From assembly GCA_963797835.1 (NCBI GenBank), contig CAWCRN010000026.1, positions 1 through 64,000 on the forward strand: DNA of 64,000 nucleotides, written 5' to 3'. A program made the position numbers and the translations under genes. Shown here one piece after another: positions 54,480 through 64,000 of the stretch; within the stretch, counting starts at the first letter, position 1; each line of letters begins with the position of its first letter. The stretch is from JBDTSW01 sp963797835 (GTDB lineage: Bacteria; Actinomycetota; Thermoleophilia; Solirubrobacterales; 70-9). The notes beneath the pieces were generated by a model. It did no database searches. It was not told the DNA's origin and was given only the letters and a program-made list of their open reading frames with translations.

Positions 54480-56028
54480 CTATTCGCAGTAGTTGCCGCT
54501 CGGGGGCTGGGGGTCCCGCCCCTCGATCCCGGCGCACGTCGCGAGCTCCTCGAGCTTCGCCTCCAGCGCCGCCTGGCGGCCGTCGGCCGGGCACCCTCCG
54601 GCGCACAGGTTCCGGAGCTCGTAGCGGTCGTCGTGCAGGTCGTAGCGTTCGAGGATGTCCGTGTCCTCGCAGCGCCCGCCCTGGCCCGCGATCGACGTGT
54701 AGCGGCGAAGCGTCTCCCGCTTCGACCAGATCCCAGTGAACTCGCAGATCGCGTAGCGCTTCGTCGCCGTGGACGCGTACTCGAGCACCATCGCGCGATC
54801 CTGAGGCCACTCATCGGACCCCTCGATCAGCGGCACGAGCGAGCGTCCGTCCATCACCCTGCACTCCCCGTCGTCCGGGCACGGCTCGGCCTCCGCGAGT
54901 TCGAGGATCGTGGGCGCGACGTCGACGTTGCCCGCCGCCTCGCTCACCCGCTCGGCACGAGGGCCGTCCAGATACTTGCCGGGGACCCGGATCGCGAACG
55001 GCACCGCGTTGGCGGGGGTGTAGGGAAGCACCTTCCCCTTCAGGATCCGGTGCTCGCCGAAGAAGGTGCCGTTGTCGGAGACGAAGGCGATCACCGTGTC
55101 GTCCAACTCGCCCAGCTCGCGCAGCTGCGCGGCGATCTCACCGATCCCGCGATCGACCTCCCGGAGCGTGGCGAGCGAGCAGGGCCAGCGCTTGTTGAGG
55201 GAGTGGATGTTCCGCCTGTCGAGCCGGGGCGCCTGCCGGATCACGATCGGCTTGTCGGACACGTCCCGCTCGTTGAACGACGGGGGCCGCGGGACCCTGG
55301 TCCCCTCGAACAGGTCCTCGTCGCCCGGCGCCGGGAGCGCGAGCCCGCCGCAGCGCCCACCGCTGTCCAGGCCCGACTCGGTGTGCGGCGCGCGATGGTC
55401 GAGCTGGACGAAGAAGGGCGCGTCGCGCTCGCCCAGCCGTCCCACCTCGCGGATGGCGATGCGGTTGAGGACACTCGTGGAGTAATCGCGGGGGGCGTTC
55501 CCGAAGCTCTTGTGGGTCCCGTCCTCGTCGACCAGCACGTAGTCGTAGTACGTGGGCCCCTCCTGCAGGCGCCAGCGCTCCCAGCCGGGCGCCGCGCTGA
55601 GGTCCTCCACCGAGCGCCGGTAGCCGTTCAGGAACTTGCCGACGTGGCTCGTGTTGTAGCCGGCGCGCTTCAGCCACACCGGGAGCACGTTCTCCGGATC
55701 GCGCATCGCCGGGTAGCCGTCGCGGTTGGAGAAGACGCCGTTGTTGTGCGCGTACTGGCCCGTGAGCATCGTCGCGCGGCTGGGGCAGCACTGGGCCGTG
55801 TTCACCCAGAAGCGCGGGAAGCTGGTACCGCGCTCGGCGACGATCCCGTGCGTGCGGGGCATCGCCTCCGGCGAGAACTGCTGCGCGGTCTGATCGTCGG
55901 TGACCACGAGGATCACGTTTGGCCGCCCGTCGGCGGAGGTGGGCGCCGAGTCCGGCCACACGCACCACGGCCAGGGCGCCGATGACGGCAGCCGCAAGCG
56001 CCAGCGCGATGAGCTTGGGGGCCGTCAT
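54480..56028 (-). CDS. Sulfatase-family enzyme, exported (one frameshift at the signal peptide)
   Basis: The N-terminus TAPKLIALALAAAVIGALAV is a signal peptide or anchor; a frame change near 55950 joins it to GRPNVILVVTDDQ, the metal-binding start of sulfatases. The formylglycine motif is QCCPSRATMLTGQYAHNNGV (CxPxR). VGKFLNGY, DNGTFFGEHRILKG and a C-terminal subdomain follow, ending GRDPQPPSGNYCE. It would cleave sulfate esters, or act on phosphonates or phosphates as some relatives do, outside the cytoplasm. It sits between purN (3-base gap) and purH inside the purine operon, an unexpected place. A second copy of the same type is at 61626-63183. Confidence 0.88.
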
Positions 56029-56031
56029 GCG

Positions 56032-56655
56032 TCAGGAGATGGTGACGATGCGGCTCCCGCCGGGGTCCACGGCCACCCGGCCCTGGGCGATCATCCGGAT
56101 CGCCTCCGGCAGCAGCGCATGCTCGGTCGCGTGGATCGCGGCCTCGAGCGCGGCCCGGTCGCGGTCGGGAGGGATCGGCACCGGCCGCTGGAGGATGATC
56201 GGCCCCGAGTCGACGCCTGCGTCGACGAAGTGGACCGTCACCCCGGTGATGCGAACGCCGTGCTCCAGCGCCTGCCCGATCGCGTCGAGGCCGGGGAACG
56301 ACGGCAGCAGCGCGGGGTGCACGTTGACGATGCGCTGCTCGAATCTCGCGACGAGGTCGGCGGAGAGCAACTCCATGTATCCGGCCAGCACGACCAGGTC
56401 GACCTCAAGGCCGTCGAGCCAGTCGCCGATCGCCGCGTCGCGGGCCTCGCGATCGGGATACCCGTCGGCCGGGAACTCAGCCGTCACCACGCCGGCCGAC
56501 CGGGCCCGCTCGAGCGCCCTGGCTCCGGGCCGGTTGGAGCCCACGCCGACGACCTCGATCCCGTCGCGGCCGTGGAGCTGGTCGAGGATCGCCTGGAGGT
56601 TGGTGCCCGCGCCCGAGGCGAGGACGGCGATGCGAAAGGGCTCGGCAGCGGACAC
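56032..56655 (-). CDS. purN: Phosphoribosylglycinamide formyltransferase
   Basis: The 207-residue enzyme formylates GAR with 10-formyltetrahydrofolate. Substrate loops RIAVLASGAGTNLQAILDQL and GSNRPGARALERA are present. The catalytic triad is in NVHPALLPSFPG (Asn and His) and VDAGVDSGPII (Asp). The frame is unbroken. Its start is 12 bases behind the recQ stop. Confidence 0.95.
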   Translation of the reverse strand: MSAAEPFRIAVLASGAGTNLQAILDQLHGRDGIEVVGVGSNRPGARALERARSAGVVTAEFPADGYPDREARDAAIGDWLDGLEVDLVVLAGYMELLSADLVARFEQRIVNVHPALLPSFPGLDAIGQALEHGVRITGVTVHFVDAGVDSGPIILQRPVPIPPDRDRAALEAAIHATEHALLPEAIRMIAQGRVAVDPGGSRIVTIS

Positions 56656-56667
56656 GGTCGCGGCCGC

Positions 56668-58212
56668 TCAGGCCGCCCGGGCCGGGCGCAGCTTCGGGTA
56701 GCGGCCGCCGGTCGAGGCCAGGCGCCCGGCGCCGATCAGCCCGTCGACCTCGGCCAGCAGCTCGTCGGCTCGCCAGTCATGGAAATCGCCGTAGCCGGGG
56801 AGGGCGTCGTAGGAGTACTTGAGAACGACCTTGCTGCGGCCCCCGCGGAGGATCTCTACCACCCGGGTGCGCCCGACCGCCGGCTCGGCCTCGGCCACGA
56901 CGGTGAGGATGGCGTCGGCGAGGTCGGCCCGGCCCGCGCCGTGGGAGGCGGCCGCCGGCCGAGGCGGCCGCGCGCGCGGGCGCCGCGGCGCCCACCGCGG
57001 CGAGCGGCCCGTCGCAGACGTCGCAGCAGCGCGCCCTCCGCGTGCGGCTCGGCGCGGTCGCCGAAGTGGCGCAGGATCGCGGCTCGACGGCAGCGGTCGC
57101 CCTCGACGAAGCCCCACACCTCGCGGTACTGGCGCCAGCGGTGGTTCTTGGCCTCGGGGTCGTCGATCTGGTTGATGAAGAAGACGTGCAGGCCCTTGTC
57201 GCGGTTCTCGGCGAGCAGCACGCAGCGCGAGGGGAGGCCGTCGCGGCCGCCGCGCCCGGCCTCCTGGTAGTAGGCCTCGAGCGAGGACGGGACGGTCTCG
57301 TGGATGACGGTGCGCACGTCGGCCTTGTCCACGCCCATCCCGAACGCGTTCGTCGCGACCACCACAGGGGTCTCACCCGCCATGAACGAGCGCTGCGCCT
57401 CGGCGCGGGGCTCGCGCTCCATGCCGGCGTGGTACGCGGGTACCTCCACCCCGAGCTCCCGCGAAAGCCACTCGGCCGTCTCCTCGGTCTTCTTTCGCGT
57501 CCCGGCGTACACGATCGCGGGCAGCGCACCGTCCTCGCGCAGGAGCGCCATCGTCGTGGCCTGCTTCGCCCGCGCCGAGGCGACCCGGATCACGTCGTAG
57601 GAGAGGTTCGGCCGGTCGAACCCGGTCGTGATCCGAACCGGGTCGCGCAGCCCCAGGCGCTGGATCACATCGCTCGCGACGCGGGGCGTCGCGGTGGCCG
57701 TCGCGGCGAAGATCGAGCGCGCGCCCACGGCGCGGGCGACGTCGCCGAGCCGGAAGTAGTCGGGCCGGAAGTCGTGCCCCCATTGCGATACGCAGTGCGC
57801 CTCGTCGACCACGAACAGCCCGATCTCCGCCTCCGCCAGCCGCTCGACGAACCCGGGCGTCGCGAAGCGCTCCGGGGCCACGTAGAGCAGGCTCGACATC
57901 GCCCGCGAGCGCGCGCTCGAGCGCCGCCCGGTTCTCGGATCCGTCGCGCTGGGCATTGATGAGCTCGGCCCGCCCGCCGAGGCTCCCGACCTGGTCGACC
58001 ATCAGCGAGACGAGGGGCGAAACCACCACGGCCAGCTTCGGGTCGCAGAGGGCGGGCAGCTGGTAGCAGAGCGACTTGCCGGCGCCGGTCGGCATGACCA
58101 GCAGCACGTCGCGGCGGGCCATCGCCGCCTCGACGGCGGGGCGCTGCCCCGGGCGGAACTCCGAATGGTCGGTATGGCGCCGCAGCGCCTCGGTCAGCCG
58201 GTCGGCCTCCAC
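56668..58212 (-). CDS. recQ: RecQ family ATP-dependent DNA helicase (frameshifted)
   Basis: RecQ unwinds DNA 3' to 5' in recombination and fork repair. Motif 0 is FRPGQRPAVEAAM, motif I MPTGAGKSLCYQLPAL, motif II DEAHCVSQWGHDFRPDY, motif III FAATATATP, motif V VVVATNAFGMGVDKADVR and motif VI YYQEAGRGGRDG. The zinc-binding region CRRAAILRHFGD and CCDVCDGP is split by a frame change near 57030, and the C-terminus ends YPKLRPARAA. Another frame change lies near 57913. There is no HRDC domain. GTG start at 58212, five bases past the purF stop. Confidence 0.9.
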
Positions 58213-58217
58213 CGCTG

Positions 58218-59693
58218 CTAGCGCTTGCCGCCGGCCACCACCGGCAGCTCCTCGAGCGCGAACTTGCCGTCGCCCTCGCCGTCCCCGCCCAGGGGGTAGT
58301 CGCCCGAGAAGCAGGCGTCGCAGTGGGCCTCGCGCGGCGTCCCGACCGCCTCGTACACGCCCTCCAGCGAGAGGTAGGCGAGCGAGTCCGCGCCGACCTC
58401 GGCCGCGACCTCGTGCTCCTCGCGGCCGTGGGCGATCATCTCCTCGCGGGTCGACATGTCCACCCCGTAATGGCAGGGGTGGCGGATCGGCGGCGCCGAG
58501 ATCCGCAGGTGAACCTCGCTCGGCGCCTGCGTCGCGGAGCATGCCCACGATCTGCCGGGTGGTGTTGCCCCGGACGATCGAGTCGTCGACCACCACGACG
58601 CGCTTGCCGGAGACGATCTCGGGCAGGGGGTTGAACTTCATGCGCAGGCCGTGCTTTCGGAGCTCCTGCCCCGGCTGGATGAAGGTGCGCTGGACGTAGC
58701 GGTTCTTGATCAGGCCGTCGTCCTTCGGCAGGCCCGAGGCCCTGGCGAACCCGGTCGCCGCCGGGTTGCCGGAGTCGGGCACCGCGATCACAAGGTCGGC
58801 TTCGGCCGGGGCCTCGCGCGCGAGGATCTCACCCATCCGCCCCCGCACCTCCTGCAGCACGCGCCCCTCGAGCCGGCTGTCGGGGCGGGAGAAGTAGATG
58901 TGCTCGAACACGCAGTGCGCGGGGCGCTCGGAGGGCAGGACCTGCCGGGTCTCGATCCCGCGCTCGCCGATCGAGACCAGCTCGCCGGGGCTGACCTCGC
59001 GCAAGAGCTCGGCGCCGATGATGTCGAAGGCGCAGCTCTCCGACGCCACGCAGTAGTGGTCGCCGAGCTTGCCGAGCGACAGCGGCCTGACCCCGTGCGG
59101 GTCGCGGAAGGCGACCACGGCGCGCTTCGTCATCGCCACCGTCGAGTAGGCGCCCTCGAGGCGGGGCATCACCTCCTCGAGCGCGTTCTCGATCGGGCGC
59201 GCCTCGGTGACCGAGAGCAGCGCCGCCATGATCTCCGAGTCCGAGGTGCCGCGGAAACGCAGAGCCCGCGCTCGGTCAGCTCGTTGTAGAGCCCGACGGC
59301 GTTCGTGAGGTTGCCGTTGTGCGCCAGCGCGACCTCGCGACCGTCGTCGCGCCAGACCGGCTGGCTGTTCTCCCACGAGCCGCCGCCGGTCGTCGAGTAG
59401 CGGACGTGGCCGATCGCCATGTCGCCGTCGAGGGCGCGCAGCCTCTGCTCGTCGAAGACCTGGGAGACGAGCCCGGTGTCGCGCAGCGTCGTGATGTGGC
59501 CGCCCTCGCAGGTCGCGATCCCGGCCGACTCCTGGCCGCGGTGCTGGAGCGCGTAGAGGGCGAAGTAGGCGAGGCGGGCGACGTCGCTGCCGGGCGCGTA
59601 GATGCCGAAGACGCCGCACTCGTCGCGCGGGCCATCGCGATCGGAAAGGCCGATCGGATCACGGGCCGGAATGGGCCGGAGATCTGAGGTCAA
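58218..59693 (-). CDS. purF: Amidophosphoribosyltransferase (two frameshifts)
   Basis: PurF performs the first committed step of purine synthesis. The propeptide ends at DECGVFGIYA, with Cys as the N-terminal nucleophile after cleavage. ALQHRGQESAGIA, IGHVRYSTTGGG and AHNGNLTNA belong to the glutaminase domain. The phosphoribosyltransferase signature VVVVDDSIVRGNTTRQIV is intact. Frame changes lie near 59262 and 58530, and the late SREEMIAH and CDACFSGDYP are typical of PurF. A TTG at 59693 is the only in-frame start that keeps a short propeptide. First gene of the operon. Confidence 0.93.
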
Positions 59694-59819
59694 ACGGGCT
59701 TCTCGGTGAGAAGTCGAACGGCAGAGGCAGGCGGGGTTCGCCTACAACGCAAGGCTAGCAGCGGGCGTGGGCTCGCCTGATCGCAGGCGCCTAGGCGCGG
59801 CGCCGCTACGCTGCCGGGG
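59694..59819. promoter_or_regulatory. Divergent promoter region between purF and the ASPIC/UnbV gene
   Basis: These 126 bases separate two divergent transcription units. On the plus strand TACGCT (59807-59812) ends 7 bases before the ATG at 59820, with no ribosome site, so that gene is probably leaderless. I see no clear purine riboswitch fold or PurR box in front of purF. Confidence 0.45.
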
Positions 59820-61616
59820 ATGCGGAGGGCGTTCGGCGTGATCGCCGCCCTGGTCTGGGCGGCCGTGCTCCCGGCCGGCGCCTCCGGGGGCGTTGCCGGG
59901 TTCGACCGCGAGCGGCTCGAGATCCAGGACTTCCACCTGTTCGACCTCGGGGCCGCCGACCACGACGACGACGGTGACCTCGACCTCTACACCGTCAATC
60001 ACCTCAGCCGCCAGAGCCTGCTCTCGAACGACGGGTCTGGGGCGTTCACGGAGCGCCTCTACGAGGCGGGCCTCGGCCAGACGCGCGCGATCCCCGGCTG
60101 GGAGGACAAGGAAGGCCCCCAGGTGGCCGGGCCGGGCCTCTACATCGCGCACGACGCCGGCCTCGTCCTTCGCCACGTCGGCGGGCCCACCGCTCGCGGC
60201 TCGGTCAAGTTCCTGTTCCGCCCCACCGTCAACACGACCGGGCGGGCGCGGGTCGACCTGCGCAGGCGCCGAGGTCCCGGCCACGACCCGTTCGTCGCCG
60301 AGTTCAAGCTCAGCGGGAACTCGCGGGTGCGCCTGGGCCCGCCGAACGCCGCCCACCCCTGGGTCATGCGGGTGCGGAAGCCCTACCCGCTGTCGCGCGT
60401 GCTGGTAGGGGCGCTGGAGCGAAACCCGCCCAAGCGGCAATTCACGCTCTACCGGCGTGACCGCCACGGGATGGCGTGGGCCGACGTCGCCGGTGGCGCG
60501 GGCACCGACGTCTTCATCGTCCGCGGCGGCCTGCGCGGCCGGATCAAGCAGGTCAAGGGCCTGATCCACGACGAGCTCCTGGCGGGCTCCGGCGGCGGCT
60601 TCAACCCGGCCGGAAGCGAGTCGTCGCTTCGCAAGGGCGGCTGCCGCGGGCGCATGGCCGGGGCGGTGGACCTCGACGGCGACGGGCGCCTGGACCTGTA
60701 TTCGACCTGCAAGGGCGACGACGCCCCCAAGCTCTACAGCCAGCGTGCCGGCGGCGGCTTCTCCGGGGACAGCCGTGGGCTGAGGCGCGCCGGCCTCGAC
60801 ACCTTCGTCATGCGCTTCGCCGACCTCGATGGCGACGCTGCCCTCGAGATCCTCGCCGTCACCGACCGCCGCTTCGAGGTCTACGACCGCCGGGGCGGCT
60901 GGCACCGCGTTCAGTCGGTGGCAGGGCGCCAGTCCGCCGCGCTGGACACGCAGCTCGCGCTGGGCGACCCCGACGCAGACGGCGACCAGGACGTCTACGC
61001 AGCCGCAGCGACCGGCAGCACCCTGCTTCGCAACGGCGGAGGCCGCCTGGGCCCGGCGGACCCGGGCGATTTCGGGCTGCCGCGCTCGGCCCTGGCCGCC
61101 GCCTGGGCCGACTACGACAACGACGGGCGGCTCGACCTGCACACGGTCCGGGGAGGCCTCTACCGGCAGAACCCCGGCTTCGAGTTCTCCCGGGTGGGGT
61201 CGCTGACCGCCACCAACCAGCCGCCGGGCGAGGCGCGCCTCACCTGGCCCGACCTCGACACCGACGGCTTCCGCGAGCCGGTCATCGCGGCCCGCCTGCC
61301 CCGGTCGGACCGGCGTTGGAAGACGTTCGCCTTCCCAAACGCGGGCGGCCCCAACCACTGGCTCGAGGTCGATCTCCAGGGAAGGGCCGCGAACCGCCAG
61401 GCGATCGGCGCCAGGGTCCGGGTGCGGGCGGGCGGCAGCGCCCAGACCCAGTGGGTGGCCGGGAACGAGACCTCGGTCTACTCGCAGGGGCACTACCGCC
61501 TCTACTTCGGCCTCGGCGACGAGCAGACGGCCCGGGTCGAGGTGCGCTGGCCGGGCGGCCGGGTCGAGGACGTGGGCAAGGTCGCGGCCGACCAGCTCCT
61601 GGAGCTCAGCGAGTAG
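59820..61616 (+). CDS. Secreted FG-GAP/ASPIC-UnbV (CRTAC1-like) repeat protein
   Basis: The 598-residue protein has a signal peptide (RRAFGVIAALVWAAVLPAGA). It has several calcium-type FG-GAP loops of DxDxDGxxD form (ADHDDDGDLDLYTVNH, DLDGDGRLDLYSTCKG, DPDADGDQDVYAAA, DYDNDGRLDLHTV, DLDTDGF), which suggest a beta-propeller. The C-terminal ASPIC/UnbV domain has NRQAIGARVRVRAGG, then SQGHYRLYFGLG and VEVRWPGGRVED. Members are extracellular and bind calcium; enzymatic activity is not established. The frame is intact. It lies between the purine operon and a convergent sulfatase gene, possibly a functional partner in handling sulfated polymers. Confidence 0.85.
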   Translation: MRRAFGVIAALVWAAVLPAGASGGVAGFDRERLEIQDFHLFDLGAADHDDDGDLDLYTVNHLSRQSLLSNDGSGAFTERLYEAGLGQTRAIPGWEDKEGPQVAGPGLYIAHDAGLVLRHVGGPTARGSVKFLFRPTVNTTGRARVDLRRRRGPGHDPFVAEFKLSGNSRVRLGPPNAAHPWVMRVRKPYPLSRVLVGALERNPPKRQFTLYRRDRHGMAWADVAGGAGTDVFIVRGGLRGRIKQVKGLIHDELLAGSGGGFNPAGSESSLRKGGCRGRMAGAVDLDGDGRLDLYSTCKGDDAPKLYSQRAGGGFSGDSRGLRRAGLDTFVMRFADLDGDAALEILAVTDRRFEVYDRRGGWHRVQSVAGRQSAALDTQLALGDPDADGDQDVYAAAATGSTLLRNGGGRLGPADPGDFGLPRSALAAAWADYDNDGRLDLHTVRGGLYRQNPGFEFSRVGSLTATNQPPGEARLTWPDLDTDGFREPVIAARLPRSDRRWKTFAFPNAGGPNHWLEVDLQGRAANRQAIGARVRVRAGGSAQTQWVAGNETSVYSQGHYRLYFGLGDEQTARVEVRWPGGRVEDVGKVAADQLLELSE

Positions 61617-61625
61617 GACCCCTCG

Positions 61626-63183
61626 CTACTCGCAGTAGGCGAGCCCCGAGGGCGGAGGAGGGTCGCGACCCTCGATGCCCTGGCAGTCCTTGCCGGCGAT
61701 CAGGCGCTGGCGCAGGGGAGCGGGGACGTCGGAGCCCCTGCGGGCCTTGTTGCGAAGCTGGAACGGGTCCTGCTCGGCCTCGTAGCGCTCCCAGGCGTCG
61801 CGGTTGATGCAGCCCTCGCTGACGCGCGGGCCTGCGGGGGATCGACACGTGTTTGACGACGACCTCGCCGCCGGCGATCAGGCCCGTGAACCGGCAGCTG
61901 CGCATCTCGACTATTCGCCCGCGGTCGACCGGCCAGGACCCGGTATCGCCGCGTATCAGCGGCACCATCGAGCGCCCGTCCATGACGGTGCAGCTGGCGG
62001 GGCCGCTGCAGGGCTCGGCTCCGGCCAGCTCGAGCAGCGTCGGGGCCAGGTCGATATTCGACACCGGCCGCGCCACCTTCGACACGGTCGGCCCCCCGGC
62101 CACCTGGGACGGGATCCGAGCCACCAGTGGCACCTCGACGGCCTCGGCGTAGGGGAGGCGCTTGCCGTCGCGCAGCCGGTGCTCGCCCTGGAACAGGCCG
62201 TTGTCGCTGGTGAAGACGATGATGCTGCGATTCAGCTCGTCGCTTCGGCGCAGCGCGCTCACGATGTCGTCGACTCCGCGGTCGACCTCTCGCAGCGACG
62301 CCCTGCGGCACCGGTAGAGCCGCGTCAGCTCCTCCACGTCGTCGCGCTCGAAGCGCGGCAGGCGGCGGATGAACCGCGGCTTGTCCGTGACCTTCGCCTC
62401 GTTGAACGACGGCGGCCGGGGCAGCTTGGCGCGCTGGAACAGGTCGCCGTCGCCGGGCGCCGGGACCGCGCGCCCTGCGCAGGGGCCGCGGCTGCGGCCC
62501 TTCTCGTCGTGGGGCGCGTGCGGGGCGTACCAGAGGAAGAACGGCGGCTTCTTCGGCGCCCACTGCTTGACCAGGTCGACCGCCTCGCGGTTGAGGTAGG
62601 TGGTCGCGTAGTCCGCCTTCGAGTTGCCGCGGTGCACCCTTTCCCCGTTCACCGAGACGTCGTAGTCGTAGTAGGAGAGCGGCTCCATGAGCATGCGCCA
62701 CTGGTCCCAGCCGGAGGCGGGCCGGGTGCCGGGGTTGGCAACGATCTCGTAGTGGTTGAGGTACTTGCCGACCATGGCGGTCCGGTAGCCCTCCCGCCCC
62801 AGCCAGGTGGCGAGTTGCTGCTTGGGGTGCTCGAACGTGCGGAACGAGTTCCAGGCGCCGTGGTTGTGGGTGTACTGGCCGGTCAGGAAGTTGACGCGCG
62901 AGGGACAGCACAGGGGGGTCGCCACGACGGCGTCGGTGAACACGGTCCCGCCCTCGGCGAGCAGGCTGTGGGTGGCCGGCATGGTCCGCCTGGTCAACGA
63001 GGTCAGGGGCTGGTCGTCGGTTATGACCACGACGATGTTCGGCGGCCTTGGCGCACCCCTCGCCGCCTCCTCGCCCTCGCTCGCGCTCGCCGCGATCGCC
63101 GCGGCGCCGGCCCCGATCGCGATCAGGGCGGCCACCGCCACCCGGAGCACGACGGGGCGAGCAGTGTGCTCGGTTCCCGCCAT
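61626..63183 (-). CDS. Sulfatase-family enzyme, exported (second copy, one frameshift)
   Basis: A signal peptide (VVLRVAVAALIAIGAGAAAI) is followed by PPNIVVVITDDQPLTSLT, the formylglycine motif LCCPSRVNFLTGQYTHNHGA, MVGKYLNHYE, the metal-site DNGLFQGEHRLRDGKRLPYA and the domain FTGLIAGGEVVVKHV. A frame change near 61835 leads to a C-terminal tail ending GRDPPPPSGLAYCE, nearly the same as in the sulfatase at 54480-56028. Full length about 518 residues. It is convergent with the ASPIC/UnbV gene (10-base gap) and lies 33 bases behind the DM13 protein gene. Substrate unknown; the formylglycine-generating enzyme is not in the window. Confidence 0.9.
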
Positions 63184-63216
63184 TCGAGCGGACCACTATG
63201 GCGGATACGACCGCGC

Positions 63217-63934
63217 TCAGCGCAGCCCGGCGGTGGCGATGCGAACCGTGAACGGCGTGCACCAGAGCACGACGGAGTCGTAGCGGGCCAGGTCGGCGTC
63301 GGCCGGGATCTCGTACTGCTGATCGCCCACGTTGCCCTTCAGGCCTCCAAGCTCGACGCGGTCGTCGACGGTCTCGGTGTCGGGGGTGAGGTAGACCTCG
63401 ACCTCAACGCCGGGGTCAACGTCGAACTCCGTGAACACCAGGCTGCGCTCGCCGCCCGGGGCCTGCACGACCTCGGCCTTGCCGCTGCCGGCATGGCCGT
63501 CGGCGCCGGTGAAGGAGCCCTCGGCCATCGAGACCGGGCCGGACGGCTCGTTCTCCTTCGCGGCGGTGGGCTTGTCCTCCCCGCCCTCGGCCCTCGCCCG
63601 CGCCGGACAGCGCCGCCTCGCGCTCGCCGCCCTCGGCCTGCGCGGTCGCGACCATGACGTCCTCGTCGACCTCCCGGTCGCGGAAGCCCGTCCAGTAGCC
63701 GACGGCCACGGTGGCGACGGCGATGGCAGCGACGGTGCCAAGCACCGGCGTGCGCAGCTCGGGGCGGCCGCGCAGGTAGGCCACGGCGGCCAGCGTGACC
63801 ACCACGAACCAGGCGATGACGAGGGCGATCGCAGCCCCGCGGGTCGAGGCTACCCAGCGCTGGAGGATCAGCGAGCCGATGCCCAGCACGGACGCCGTCG
63901 TTGCCGCCGCGATCAGGTTCTCGCGCGTTAACAC
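63217..63934 (-). CDS. DM13-domain membrane protein (one frameshift)
   Basis: The GTG at 63934 gives LTRENLIAAATTASVLGIGS and three membrane helices (including GAAIALVIAWFVVVTLAAVA and VLGTVAAIAVATVAVGYW). After a frame change near 63605 an extracellular DM13 domain follows: MAEGSFTGADGHAGSGKAEV, LVFTEFDVDPGVEVEVYLTP, ELGGLKGNVGDQQYEIP and YDSVVLWCTPFTVRIATA. The DM13 domain has been proposed to take part in redox or copper-related reactions; the conserved Cys in VVLWCTPF is present. It is upstream of the second sulfatase on the same strand. The first 66 bases past its start to the window edge hold nothing assignable. Confidence 0.82.
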
Positions 63935-64000
63935 CTCGCCGAGAAGTCCATCGCCACCGCCCGGCGTTACCCGCCGGCGGCTAAAGGTTGGCTAAGGATT

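Noticed and set aside
52786..54492. A 568-codon open frame on the plus strand
   Set aside because: It is the antisense of purH, with repetitive Arg/Asp/Val composition and no motif.
61804..63657. A 617-codon open frame on the plus strand
   Set aside because: It is antisense to the second sulfatase and the DM13 gene, which have clear catalytic and domain motifs.

Overview
The window is high-GC DNA with dense gene packing, many GTG starts, tRNA genes without an encoded CCA end, and several leaderless-looking promoters. The gene set (secreted proteins with an actinobacterial-style leader, LigD, Rrf2, LipA/LipB, homodimeric-type pyruvate dehydrogenase E1) points to an actinomycetote, most likely a Thermoleophilia/Solirubrobacterales relative. 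That placement is inference. No plasmid, phage, transposase, rRNA or CRISPR was seen. Many well-known genes are broken by single-base frameshifts, often at short homopolymers. They hit obviously functional genes (thiO, thiG, purF, recQ, aceE, cysW), so I read most as consensus errors in the assembly and give each such gene one span.

Layout. 1-5711: poorly preserved catabolic genes (aldehyde dehydrogenase, GMC oxidoreductase, SDR, alpha/beta hydrolase) and an MFS exporter, followed by a coupled beta-propeller/YceI pair to 7278. 7402-11489: tRNA-Ala(CGC), a membrane diguanylate cyclase, a very acidic protein, and a TetR/tautomerase divergent pair with a palindromic operator. 11497-17467: a phenylalanine/tyrosine catabolic block (phhA, hmgA, hppD, Lrp regulator, FAH) with glutamate dehydrogenase. 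17627-21238: tRNA-Ala(TGC), small secreted and membrane proteins, DUF2855 and a rhomboid protease.

21339-38580 is a lipoate-dependent oxidation locus, all on the minus strand. It holds lipA, lipB, a leucine-type dehydrogenase, a complete branched-chain 2-oxoacid dehydrogenase (E1a, E1b, E2), a full pyruvate dehydrogenase (aceE, E2, lipoyl-E3) and a second E3. Between the two complexes lie four intact genes (27729-30773) that look like E1a, E1b, the lipoyl/E3-binding half of E2 and the acyltransferase half of E2. Each has lost the residues needed for catalysis. This apparently non-catalytic paralogous complex is the most unusual thing in the window.

38573-42146: thiE, and a TPP-riboswitch-controlled thiO-thiS-thiG operon. 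42364-48530: a PhoD-type phosphatase, a sulfate ABC importer operon and an Rrf2 regulator overlapping a polymerase-less LigD. 50046-52809: tRNA-Lys, small secreted proteins, a nested 45-bp palindrome and a PhzF protein. 52136-59693 reads as one minus-strand operon, purF-recQ-purN-sulfatase-purH-phzF. 59820-63934: an ASPIC/UnbV repeat protein, a second sulfatase and a DM13 membrane protein.
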